Positions 34,958 through 43,344 of a stretch of 64,000 nucleotides of DNA are shown piece by piece. The first letter of the stretch is position 1. Each line of letters starts with the position of its first letter. The notes beneath the pieces were generated by a model that worked only from the letters and a program-made list of their open reading frames with translations, ran no database searches and was not told the origin of the DNA. The translations under genes were made by a program, and so were the position numbers. Origin of the DNA: Tolypothrix sp. NIES-4075 (GTDB taxonomy: Bacteria > Cyanobacteriota > Cyanobacteriia > Cyanobacteriales > Nostocaceae); contig NZ_BDUC01000004.1 in NCBI RefSeq assembly GCF_002218085.1, forward strand, positions 713,852 through 777,851, read 5' to 3'.

Positions 34958-35866
34958 TTATGTTGATTTGAGAGGAATAACCCCTCGATCAAAAACACGG
35001 TTATCAATGCCGATCGCACTAACTTCTATTTTATCTGCATACACTTCATATGCTGCAAAACTTAAGTTGCTCGTAGAATATTGAGTCCATTCGTTTTTGC
35101 CTACAGGACGATTACCCGCACCTGCACCACAAATTATATAAGTCGTTCCATTAATTGCACGAGTGCGTTCATAATGGTGTTCGTGACCGTTGATATAAAG
35201 CTGAACGCTGTATTTTTGAAACAGGGGAGTGAAGGTTTGAATAAAAGCTGGATTACTTCCGTAAACACCTGACGCATAAACTGGATGATGACCAAAGACT
35301 ACCTTCCAAGTTGCTTGAGAGCGACTTAATTCTTGCTCTAACCAAGAAAGCTGGTTTTTCCAGTCTGCATTGTCGTTGGTATCTAACGCGAAAAACTGCA
35401 CAAGTCCACGGCTAAATGTGTAGTAGCGTCCTTTCATATTAAAGCCGGGATATTTAACTTGCTTTTCGCCGTTTGCCGTGCGAATATCGTGATTGCCTAA
35501 ACAAGCTTGAAATTTTACGTTTTGTTTGAGCAAAGCTGCGTAGGGACGCTCAAAGACTTCTTCTATTTTTTCAATCTCACCATTAGTGTAGATGTTATCT
35601 CCAGCCAAAACGATTAAATCGTAAAGATTTTTGCTGTGATAATTTGTCATCGCTTGAGCGACATCATACTGTCCTTTTACACCGGTTCCTGTATCTGCTA
35701 CAGAAACAAAACGTAATAGCAAGTCTTTTTTCGCAAACTTGGGGTTAATCTGACGACTGAAGCTTTTGCCAGCATGAACGAATGCGGCGATACTCCTGTA
35801 AGGAGTGGCTGCCGCCAACGCACTCAAACTAGAGAATAATAAAAACTGTCGGCGTTTTAGGCTCAT
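34958..35866 (-). CDS. Tat-exported purple-acid-type metallophosphoesterase
   Basis: 302 residues with a twin-arginine-type signal (SLKRRQFLLFSSLSALAAA). The dinuclear metal motifs are present in order: SVADTGTG, VLAGDNIYTNG, CLGNHDIR, VVFGHHPVYASG and INGHEHHYER. The order GDxG-like / GDNIY / GNHD / GHH / GHxHxYER is that of the bacterial purple acid phosphatase group. Probable role: periplasmic phosphomonoester hydrolysis for phosphate supply. No Pho box was identified. Confidence 0.92.
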   Translation of the reverse strand: MSLKRRQFLLFSSLSALAAATPYRSIAAFVHAGKSFSRQINPKFAKKDLLLRFVSVADTGTGVKGQYDVAQAMTNYHSKNLYDLIVLAGDNIYTNGEIEKIEEVFERPYAALLKQNVKFQACLGNHDIRTANGEKQVKYPGFNMKGRYYTFSRGLVQFFALDTNDNADWKNQLSWLEQELSRSQATWKVVFGHHPVYASGVYGSNPAFIQTFTPLFQKYSVQLYINGHEHHYERTRAINGTTYIICGAGAGNRPVGKNEWTQYSTSNLSFAAYEVYADKIEVSAIGIDNRVFDRGVIPLKST

Positions 35867-35918
35867 AGTTGACTCAATTTAAAATGAAACAATATCAGAA
35901 CTCATCAAGTGATACATT

Positions 35919-35980
35919 TAGGACTTACGCATTCACTGTAAAGAAAGCATTTTTTGACGACATGAGTGCGTAAGTCCTAA
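35919..35980. repeat. AGGACTTACGCA hairpin element
   Basis: Arms TAGGACTTACGCA (35919-35931) and TGCGTAAGTCCTA (35967-35979) around 35 nt. Same termini as the larger element at 21435-21556. It lies between the divergent phosphoesterase gene and the next gene. Confidence 0.75.
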
Positions 35981-36058
35981 CATTAAGGCTGAAGACGCGC
36001 TACCTATAAGAATTTATCCCGTTTGAGTCGCACCGCGCTGTAACGTCAGGAAACTTTC

Positions 36059-36913
36059 ATGTCACAAGACAACCCGAATCCACAACCACCAGGCAACAAA
36101 CCAGAACCTCAACCGACGTCACCCAGACGACGAACTCAAATACAGCCATTTTGGAAAGCGCAAATCATCAAACTTTTGCGCGGAACAATTGGTGCTTTAG
36201 AAGGTGCGGTGGAGAAACTGGAGACAGAACCCGCACCCGGTAGTAAACAAACCCCTGGTTTCTGGGGTGGAATTTTAGGAAAAATTCGCTCTTTGTTACC
36301 AGAGAATTTGTCAGCAAAGCTGTCAGATACAGCTTTGACAGGAATTATTGCCGCAATTTCGGTAATTTTGATTTGGACAACTTCAACGCTGGTAACTAAC
36401 AAACCGACTGAAGTCGCAACTGTTCCCCAGGTGGAAGAAACACCATCCCCAACTATAACAACGCCACCAGCAGAAATCATACCAGAACCGCAGCCACCAG
36501 TCGAAATTACGCCGCCGGCAGCCGAAATTCCCCCACCAGAACCGGAACCGACACCAGAACCGACACCGGAACCAGAACCAACACCGACACCGACACCAAA
36601 ATTAGAATTAACACCAGAACAACAATTGATTGCAGCGATTGAAAATCAAGTAGGAGAAATTAGCGATCGCTTTGCCTCTGGTTTAATAAAATCTATACAA
36701 GCCAACTTTAGCACCAGCAATCTTACTGTCAAAATTAGCGACGATTGGTACACCCTGAAACAATCCGAACAAGACAAACTCGCTGCCGATATTTTCCAAC
36801 GCTCGAAGGAACTCGATTTCAGCCATTTGGAAATTACCGACTCTCAAGATAAATTGATAGCGCGTAACCCCGTCGTCGGGACTGAAATGGTAATTTTTAA
36901 ACGTCACGCTTAA
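36059..36913 (+). CDS. Pro-rich single-pass membrane protein, conserved C-terminal domain
   Basis: 284 residues from ATG 36059 (AGGAAA upstream). Pro/Arg-rich head, amphipathic helix (IIKLLRGTIGALEGAVEKLE), one transmembrane helix (ALTGIIAAISVILIWTTSTLV), a Pro/Glu/Thr spacer with EPTPEPTPEPEPTPTPT, then a C-terminal domain of about 95 residues (TPEQQLIAAIENQVGEISDRF to GTEMVIFKRHA). The pattern is familiar from cyanobacterial hypothetical proteins, but no function is known to me. The spacer suggests the C-terminal domain works in the periplasm or lumen. It lies 110 bp upstream of the TpsA-like gene, same strand. Confidence 0.75.
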   Translation: MSQDNPNPQPPGNKPEPQPTSPRRRTQIQPFWKAQIIKLLRGTIGALEGAVEKLETEPAPGSKQTPGFWGGILGKIRSLLPENLSAKLSDTALTGIIAAISVILIWTTSTLVTNKPTEVATVPQVEETPSPTITTPPAEIIPEPQPPVEITPPAAEIPPPEPEPTPEPTPEPEPTPTPTPKLELTPEQQLIAAIENQVGEISDRFASGLIKSIQANFSTSNLTVKISDDWYTLKQSEQDKLAADIFQRSKELDFSHLEITDSQDKLIARNPVVGTEMVIFKRHA

Positions 36914-37023
36914 GGGTTTATTCTTAACAAAGCACTAGAATTATTTATGGTTATATGGTTTATTTATTACTAGCGCAGGTAACTTTTGTTGGGTTACTGC
37001 CATAAAAGTAGTATATATACGCA

Positions 37024-40000
37024 ATGAGTAACCGTTGGGGCTGGTTGTTGGGGATAGCGATCGCTCAAAGTATTTCTTGGGCAAATAGTGCTGTAGCTCA
37101 AATTACTCCAGATAGCACTTTACCGAATAATTCTATTGTTACACCGCAGGCGCAGATACTGAACATCACCGGAGGAACACGAGCGGGAAGCAACCTTTTT
37201 CACAGTTTTCAACAATTTTCCGTTCCCACTGGTGGCACCGCTTTTTTCAATAATGCTCTTGACATTAGTAACATTATCAGCAGGGTAACGGGTAATTCAA
37301 TTTCCAACATTGATGGATTAATTCGCGCTAACGGCACAGCTAACGTATTTTTACTCAATCCCAACGGAATTATTTTTGGTAATAATGCCAGTTTAAATGT
37401 TGGTGGTTCCTTTGTTGGTTCTACAGCTAACGCGATTCAATTTGGAACTGTTGGCATTTTCAGCGCAACTACTCCCAATGCACCCACACCATTATTGACA
37501 ATTAATCCTTCCGCATTGCTGTTTCTTCAACCTTCACCCGCAGCAATTACAAGTAGCTCAAGAGCACCCGCAGGCGTGAATTTAGCAGGTGTTGAAGTTA
37601 CAGGCTTGAGAGTACCAGATGGTAGGAGTTTACTATTGGTGGGTGGCGATGTCAACGTTGATGGTGGTAGTTTAAAAGCTTATAACGGACGCATCGAATT
37701 AGCCGGATTAGCTGCACCTGGGAATGTTAATTTAAACTTTACAGGAAATATACTCAGCTTGGGTGTTCCCGATGTAGCTAAAGCGAATGTATCTTTAACT
37801 AATGGCGCTGAAGTGAATGTGCGTGGTAGTGATGCGGGTAGCATTGCCATTAATGCTCAAAACTTGAGTTTAGCAGGAGCAAGTAAAGTCAGAGCGGGGA
37901 TAGATACAGGTAATGGTACACCCGCAAGCAAAGCCGGAGATGTTGACATTAATGCTACAGGAACAACAACTTTAACTGATGACAGTTTTATTGCTAATGT
38001 GCTTCAAACATCATCAGTGGGTAAAGGTGGCAACGTCAACATTACTACAGGTTCGCTTGCCCTGATTAACGGTAGTACCTTAAATACTGGTAACTTTGGA
38101 CAAGGGGATGGTGGCAACATTAATCTTAATGTTCGTGATGCCCTGACTTTATCAGGTGTGGGTGAAGTCGGAAGCAGCGCCATTTTAAGCACTTTACAAG
38201 CTCAAGCTGTGGGTAAGGGAGGTAATATCAATATCACGGCTGGGTCAGTTTCCTCGACAGATGACGCTTTTCTCAGTGCTAGTACTTTTGGACAAGGAGA
38301 TGCTGGTAATGTCTCGATACTCTCTAAAAATGCTGTCTCATTCTCATTTGCGGACATTTTCAGCACTGTGGAAGCGGGGGGAGTAGGCAATGGTGGTAAC
38401 ATCAATATCACCGCACCTTCACTCAGTTTACAAGATGGCTCTCAACTGCAAACTATACTGCGTAATAGTGATATAGAGAATAACCTTTTAGGGGGTCGGG
38501 GAAATGCAGGCAATGTCAACATTGATGTCACTGGTGCGGTGATTATAGCTGGGCAAAGAAACGGACTTACTAGTGGAATTCGCAGTTTTCTGGGCACTGG
38601 AGCGACGGGTAATGCTGGTAACATTAATATTAAATCTGGTTCCTTTTCCTTAGCAGATGGCGCTCAACTAAGTTCCAGTACATTTGGACAAGGGGATGCT
38701 GGTAATGTATCCATCCAAGCTAGGGATTTTGTTTCTCTTGCTGGTAGTAGCAATATCTTCAGCACTGTGGAAGCGGGGGGAGTAGGCAATGGTGGTAACA
38801 TCAATATCACCGCGTCTTCACTCAGTTTACAAGATGGCTCTCAACTGCAAACTATACTGCGTAATACTGATACCCAGAATAATCTTTTAGGGGGTCGGGG
38901 AAATGCAGGCAATGTCAACATTGATGTCAATGGTGCGGTGATTATAGCTGGGGAAAGAAACGGATTTACTAGTGGAATTCGCAGTTTTCTGGGGACTGGA
39001 GCGACGGGTAATGCCGGTAACATTAATATTAAATCTGGTTCCTTTTCCTTAGCAGATGACGCTGAAATAAGTTCCAGTACTTTTGGGCAGGGAAATGCTG
39101 GTGATGTATCCATACAAGCTAGAGATTTTGTTTCCTTTACTAACGCTGACATTTTCAGCATTGTGCAAGCTGGAAGTGTAGGTAATGGGGGTAATATTAA
39201 TATCAAAGCTGGTTCACTCACCTTGACTGATAGCGCTCAATTAATAACCCAAGTTGAAGCGGCAAATGAAACACTTCTTGGTGGGCGTGGAAATGCAGGA
39301 AATGTGGATATTGATGTTTCAGGTAAAGTCACTATCTCTGGTGTAAAAGACGAATTTCGGAGCGCAATTTTGAGCCGTTTAAGAACGGCTGAAATCGGTA
39401 ATGGTGGTAACATTAATATTAAATCTGGCTCTTTTGAACTGAGTAATGGTGCTCAACTAAGTTCCAGTACTTTTGGGCAAGGAAATGCTGGTAGCGTATT
39501 CATACAAGCATCTGATGCTGTTTCCCTGGCAAATGCGGACATTTTCAGCAATGTGGCAGCTAGAGCGGTAGGTAATGGTGGAAATATCAATGTTCAAACC
39601 AGAACTCTCTCGCTAACTGATGACTCTAGTTTGTTTGCTAACACTTTTGGACAAGGAAATGCGGGAAATATATCTATACAGGCGACTGATTCTGTTTCTC
39701 TCGCAAACAATAGTAGGTTCTTCAGCAATGTGCAACCTGGAGGGGTAGGAAATGGTGGAAATATCAATGTTCAAGCCAGAACTCTGTCTCTAACTGATAA
39801 CTCTAGTTTGTTTGCTGGCACCTCTGGACAAGGAAATGGTGGAAACATATCTATCCAAGCGACTGATTCTGTTTTTTTAGCAGGTAAATTAAATGGTATC
39901 ACCACCAATGTGGCAAATGGAGCGGCGGGTAATGCTGGAAATATCAATATTCAAACTGGTTTGTTTACTTTAACCGATGAGTCTCAAGTTGCTGCTACCA

Positions 40001-41625
40001 ACCTTGGGGGGAAGGGTTTAGCTGGCAATATTTTAATCAATACAGCGAATGATTTTTCTATCACTAGAGGTGCTTTTGTAAGTACTGCTAGTTCTGGGGA
40101 AGGTAATGCTGGTAAGATAACAATTCGCTCTGGTGGGGCTGTTTTGATTTCGGGACGTGGCGATCGCACAAGTAGTGCAGTTACTAGCGGTATATTAAAT
40201 TCAGGGGTGGGTAATAGTGGTGATATTGAGATCCAAGCGCGTAGTTTCTCTTTGTCTAACGATGCTGACTTAAATACAATCACTGCTGGCAGAGGTAATG
40301 CTGGAAATATCTCGATTAATACGATAGATGACTTTACTGTTAAAAATGCTTCAGTGGCAACTTTTACCTCCGGACAAGGTAATGCTGGTAAGATAGCGAT
40401 TCGTGCAGGGGGGAATATCTCGATTTCCGAGAAAGGGAATCTAATTAGTGCTGTCGGACCAGAAGGAATAGGTAGTGGTGGAGATATTGAGATTCAAGGA
40501 CGTAACTTCTCGTTATCTGACAATGCTCGATTATTTACTGCTACTATCGGCAAAGGCGATGCTGGGAATTTTCAAATTAATACATCTGGCGATATTATTA
40601 TCAAAAGTGGCGGTCAGATCAGGGCTGATACTTTTGGACAAGGGAATGCAGGAAATGTCTCAGTTAAAGCTGGTGGTACAGTTTCCCTTGATGGAGTAGG
40701 TTCTGATGGTTTTAGTAGCGGAATATTTACTCAAGTCACAGCAGAAGAAGGATTTGTAGGCAGAGGTGAGGGTGGCAACATTAATATCACTGCCCGAAAT
40801 CTGTCTATAACCAACCGTGCAGCATTAACTTCTAGCAGTTCGGGAGAGGGAAACGCTGGAGATATCAATATTAATACTCGTTCTGTCCGACTAGATAAGC
40901 AAGGTATTATTGCCGCATCAACTAATTCTGGCAATGGTGGAAATATTAACTTAACAGCCGCAGATTTTTTACTGTTACGTCGTAACAGCAGTATTTCCAC
41001 AACTGCGGGGTTGACTCAATCAGGTGGCGATGGTGGTAATATCACTATCAATACACCTTTCATCATTGCCATACCCAACGAAAATAGCGATATTACAGCA
41101 AATGCTTTCACCGGAAACGGTGGCAGGGTTAATGTCACTTCACAAGGCTTATTTGGCATCGAAGCGCGATCGCAACCCACACCACAAAGCGATATTACTG
41201 CTAGTTCTCAATTTGGACTCAGCGGTCAGGTAATTATCAATACCCCGAATGTAGACCCCACCCAAGGTTTACTGAAATTGCCTGCTGGTCTGGTAAATAC
41301 CCCAGGACTTATTGCTTCTAGCTGTGCAGCCTTTGACAAGGATGGCAGTAGCTTCATTGTGACTGGACGTAGCGGTTTACCTTCTAGTCCAGACGATTTC
41401 CTTAGTGGTGATGTGGTGTGGTCAGATACTCGTGCGATCGCTATCACAGCACAGCAACATCCCACAAAAACATCGGTAGCCTCATCACCCTCAAAACCAA
41501 AAGCTGTAGAAATTGTACCTGCAACAGGTTGGGTATTCAACGACAAAGGGGAAGTAACGCTTATATCTTCTGCACCTAATGCCAGTAATTCCGGCTTTAC
41601 TCCTCCTAATTGCTCTCAACGGTAG
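37024..41625 (+). CDS. TpsA-type exoprotein, filamentous-haemagglutinin N-terminal domain
   Basis: 1533 residues. A Sec signal (cleavage after AVAQ) is followed by the two-partner secretion domain: QILNITGGTRAGSNLFHSF, VTGNSISNIDGLIRANG, and NVFLLNPNGIIFG, the NPNGI hallmark recognised by the TpsB pore. The rest is a long right-handed beta-helix of GNAGNINI(K/T)-type repeats, ending in a Cys-containing tail (ASSCAAFDKDGSSF, TPPNCSQR) common in cyanobacterial members. Likely secreted to the cell surface for adhesion or contact functions. No tpsB gene is in the window. Very high antisense openness over this gene is a result of its composition. Confidence 0.93.
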   Translation: MSNRWGWLLGIAIAQSISWANSAVAQITPDSTLPNNSIVTPQAQILNITGGTRAGSNLFHSFQQFSVPTGGTAFFNNALDISNIISRVTGNSISNIDGLIRANGTANVFLLNPNGIIFGNNASLNVGGSFVGSTANAIQFGTVGIFSATTPNAPTPLLTINPSALLFLQPSPAAITSSSRAPAGVNLAGVEVTGLRVPDGRSLLLVGGDVNVDGGSLKAYNGRIELAGLAAPGNVNLNFTGNILSLGVPDVAKANVSLTNGAEVNVRGSDAGSIAINAQNLSLAGASKVRAGIDTGNGTPASKAGDVDINATGTTTLTDDSFIANVLQTSSVGKGGNVNITTGSLALINGSTLNTGNFGQGDGGNINLNVRDALTLSGVGEVGSSAILSTLQAQAVGKGGNINITAGSVSSTDDAFLSASTFGQGDAGNVSILSKNAVSFSFADIFSTVEAGGVGNGGNINITAPSLSLQDGSQLQTILRNSDIENNLLGGRGNAGNVNIDVTGAVIIAGQRNGLTSGIRSFLGTGATGNAGNINIKSGSFSLADGAQLSSSTFGQGDAGNVSIQARDFVSLAGSSNIFSTVEAGGVGNGGNINITASSLSLQDGSQLQTILRNTDTQNNLLGGRGNAGNVNIDVNGAVIIAGERNGFTSGIRSFLGTGATGNAGNINIKSGSFSLADDAEISSSTFGQGNAGDVSIQARDFVSFTNADIFSIVQAGSVGNGGNINIKAGSLTLTDSAQLITQVEAANETLLGGRGNAGNVDIDVSGKVTISGVKDEFRSAILSRLRTAEIGNGGNINIKSGSFELSNGAQLSSSTFGQGNAGSVFIQASDAVSLANADIFSNVAARAVGNGGNINVQTRTLSLTDDSSLFANTFGQGNAGNISIQATDSVSLANNSRFFSNVQPGGVGNGGNINVQARTLSLTDNSSLFAGTSGQGNGGNISIQATDSVFLAGKLNGITTNVANGAAGNAGNINIQTGLFTLTDESQVAATNLGGKGLAGNILINTANDFSITRGAFVSTASSGEGNAGKITIRSGGAVLISGRGDRTSSAVTSGILNSGVGNSGDIEIQARSFSLSNDADLNTITAGRGNAGNISINTIDDFTVKNASVATFTSGQGNAGKIAIRAGGNISISEKGNLISAVGPEGIGSGGDIEIQGRNFSLSDNARLFTATIGKGDAGNFQINTSGDIIIKSGGQIRADTFGQGNAGNVSVKAGGTVSLDGVGSDGFSSGIFTQVTAEEGFVGRGEGGNINITARNLSITNRAALTSSSSGEGNAGDININTRSVRLDKQGIIAASTNSGNGGNINLTAADFLLLRRNSSISTTAGLTQSGGDGGNITINTPFIIAIPNENSDITANAFTGNGGRVNVTSQGLFGIEARSQPTPQSDITASSQFGLSGQVIINTPNVDPTQGLLKLPAGLVNTPGLIASSCAAFDKDGSSFIVTGRSGLPSSPDDFLSGDVVWSDTRAIAITAQQHPTKTSVASSPSKPKAVEIVPATGWVFNDKGEVTLISSAPNASNSGFTPPNCSQR
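38362..39156 (+). repeat. Tandem ~399-bp duplication in the exoprotein gene
   Basis: 38362-38760 and 38761-39156 are near identical (both start AGCACTGTGGAAGCG) and encode two 132-133-residue beta-helix blocks differing at few residues. A recent in-frame duplication that lengthens the helix. Confidence 0.85.
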
Positions 41626-41920
41626 ACCAAGTTGAGAAATTAGACAACATCTTGATATCGTTTATTGGGGTGCGCTCTTGCGTTTCGCCGTAACACACCC
41701 TACTTTCTTTAATTCCCGCTCTTCGGCGAGAGGAATGGAAGTGGGGGTTCTTTAAAATCTATCCAACTCACGTTTATTTAATTCGCGATCATATTAATGA
41801 AATGCTGTATTTATACCGAGTTGCGTTCATACATAAGCTAAACCAGATTTAGTTTGCTTTATTTAATTTTTTCAAACTTTTGTGGGGTGGGCATCTTGCC
41901 CGCCCACTTTATGCAACTTA

Positions 41921-42042
41921 TACCTATTTGAAAAAAGAATGCGACACATGGATAAAACCCCTCCCCAACCCTCCCCGCTTGCGGGGAGGGTGCCCCATAG
42001 GGCGGGTGGGGTTATCTGTCGCAACCATTTTTTGAATCGGTA
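41921..42042. repeat. 122-bp hairpin element with G/C-rich core
   Basis: Imperfect arms TACCTATTTGAAAAAAGAAT and, reversed, TACCGATTCAAAAAATGG, extending inward through GCGACA...GGATAA/TTATC...TGTCGC to the central hairpin CCTCCCCGC-TT-GCGGGGAGG. MITE-like and non-coding. Confidence 0.65.
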
Positions 42043-42072
42043 TTAAATGTGGAACAGCTTATCACCTCACCA

Positions 42073-42170
42073 CGCCAGGTGCTACAACGGAGGGAACCTC
42101 CCTTCGGGTTCGCCACTTCGACGGGACGGAAACCGACACCGCCGAGTGGACTCACCGCAACGCACTGGCT
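42073..42170. repeat. GCCAGTGCG-family dispersed repeat, copy 1
   Basis: Runs from CGCCAGGTGCTACAACGGAG to CCGCAACGCACTGGCT, with TTCGGGTTCGCC and GACGGAAACCG...TGGACTCACC in between. Related copies are at 49043-49117 (inside cobN), 55537-55580, 56605-56645 and 62861-62901. Confidence 0.7.
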
Positions 42171-42221
42171 CCCCTACCCCTCTCCTTAATAAGGAGAGGG
42201 GAGATACAGCGGATTGCAGGT

Positions 42222-42863
42222 TCATGAAGTACAGTAGCAACAGTCTGTAAACCAATTTTTTAGATGTTTGGGATTAATCAAATCAAGAGCGGTCGCAATC
42301 AGAATATCAACCATTTTTGTTGTGGTTGGAGAGAATTGACGTAAAAAAGCTTTAAGTTGCGACCACCAAAGTTCAATCGGATTAAAATCCGGAGAATATG
42401 GTGACATATAAAGAACACTGGCACCCATTGATTGAATCAATGGTTCAATTGAAGCTACTTTGTGAGATGGCACATTATCCATAACAACTACAGCACCTGC
42501 CCATAATTGAGGGAGCAAACATTTTTGGATAAACACCTCAAATGCATTTCCATCCATTGAGCCATTCATCGTCATGACAGCTAAAACTTTTTTTAAGCTG
42601 ATGGCTCCAATAACCGTTACTTTTGCACCGCGATAAAATGGTTTTAAATCATACACTCTTTGACCATAGGGGCTGCGAGCATGAGTTCGTGTTAAACCAA
42701 GTAAAACACCCATCTCATCAATGAAAACCAAGTTTTCTGGGTCTATGGCTTTCACTTTTTCCCAAAATTCACACCTGAGCTTTTGGACTCTTTCCGTGGC
42801 ACATTGGCTACTACGTAGCGTCTTTTTTTTTGTGTCAAATTTTGTCTTTGCAACGCGCGGCAC
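42222..42863 (-). CDS. IS630 transposase, DDE catalytic part (frame B)
   Basis: 213 residues in the track from ATG 42863, but the frame is meant to be entered by slippage from frame A. The DDE triad is complete: FIDEMG, VVVMDNVPSHK and YSPDFNPIELWWSQLK. The overlap with frame A contains a run of nine A on the minus strand (+ strand T-run near 42830), where frame A reads TQKKRR and frame B reads DTKKKTL. This matches a -1/+1 programmed frameshift as in related cyanobacterial IS630 elements. Confidence 0.9.
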   Translation of the reverse strand: MPRVAKTKFDTKKKTLRSSQCATERVQKLRCEFWEKVKAIDPENLVFIDEMGVLLGLTRTHARSPYGQRVYDLKPFYRGAKVTVIGAISLKKVLAVMTMNGSMDGNAFEVFIQKCLLPQLWAGAVVVMDNVPSHKVASIEPLIQSMGASVLYMSPYSPDFNPIELWWSQLKAFLRQFSPTTTKMVDILIATALDLINPKHLKNWFTDCCYCTS

Positions 42864-43168
42864 ATAGCACTAGTACTTACCCATTTATCGTAAGCTTGTC
42901 CCCAATATTCACAATATTCAGATAAAGTTGCATCTGGATATTTTTCTACCATTTGAGCTAGCTCAATTTCATGTTTATCCAAATCACTCTTCATTCCTCC
43001 ACCTTGTTTTTGTGGTTTTACATGACCTTGAGTTTTTTTGAGTAAAAGTAACCTTTGTACAAAAGCCTTACTGACATCGAACCTAGAAGCTATTTTTCTA
43101 ATTGATGTATCGCCTTGAGAGTAAGCGTTAATTATTTTTTCTCGAAAGTCGATGGAGTAAGCTTTCAT
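42752..43168 (-). CDS. IS630 transposase, DNA-binding part (frame A)
   Basis: 138 residues from ATG 43168 (MKAYSIDFREKIINAYSQGD). An N-terminal helix-turn-helix (SIRKIASRFDVSKAFVQRLL) binds the element ends; the second half is the linker region (YPDATLSEYCEYWGQ, STSAMCRALQRQNLTQKKRR). Frame A continues past the A9 run and stops after VNFGKK. With frame B it forms the full transposase of about 340 residues. Confidence 0.88.
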   Translation of the reverse strand: MKAYSIDFREKIINAYSQGDTSIRKIASRFDVSKAFVQRLLLLKKTQGHVKPQKQGGGMKSDLDKHEIELAQMVEKYPDATLSEYCEYWGQAYDKWVSTSAMCRALQRQNLTQKKRRYVVANVPRKESKSSGVNFGKK

Positions 43169-43344
43169 AGTACCGATTGATGCACTAGCATTTAGTGTAC
43201 TCTATCTACCTGCAATCTGCTGTAAAGCACAGCTTTGTCGGGGTGAGGTTATGAAGTGCAACTTGGTATTAGTACAAGCGTAAAAAAGGGGTCCCAAATC
43301 GGAGAAGATAGTTTCTGTAAGGGGAAATCAAAAATTAGAGAAAG

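Larger units (their letters stand above)
41626..42206. other. Intergenic repeats between the exoprotein gene and the IS
   Basis: No gene. It contains, in order, a hairpin GGGTGCGC...ACACACCC near 41669-41700 (probable terminator region), a GTGGGCATCTTGCCCGCCCAC hairpin near 41888, the inverted-repeat element at 41921-42042 and the GCCAGTGCG-family repeat at 42073-42170. Confidence 0.5.
42207..43222 (-). mobile_element. Complete IS630-family insertion sequence
   Basis: About 1016 bp. Terminal inverted repeats CAGCGGATTGCAGGT (left) and, reversed, CAGCAGATTGCAGGT (right) with one mismatch, further extended by ...AGTAC. TA dinucleotides flank both ends (42205-42206, 43223-43224), the hallmark target duplication of IS630/Tc1-mariner elements. 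It encodes a transposase in two overlapping frames. It lies in intergenic DNA and disrupts no recognised gene. Confidence 0.9.

Noticed and set aside
38004..41546. Several antisense ORFs over the exoprotein gene
   Set aside because: Repetitive Gly/Asn-coding DNA leaves the reverse frame open; products are Pro/Leu-rich with no homology.
42222..43168. IS630 transposase as a frameshift pseudogene
   Set aside because: The break lies at an A9 run and both parts are intact, typical of programmed frameshifting.
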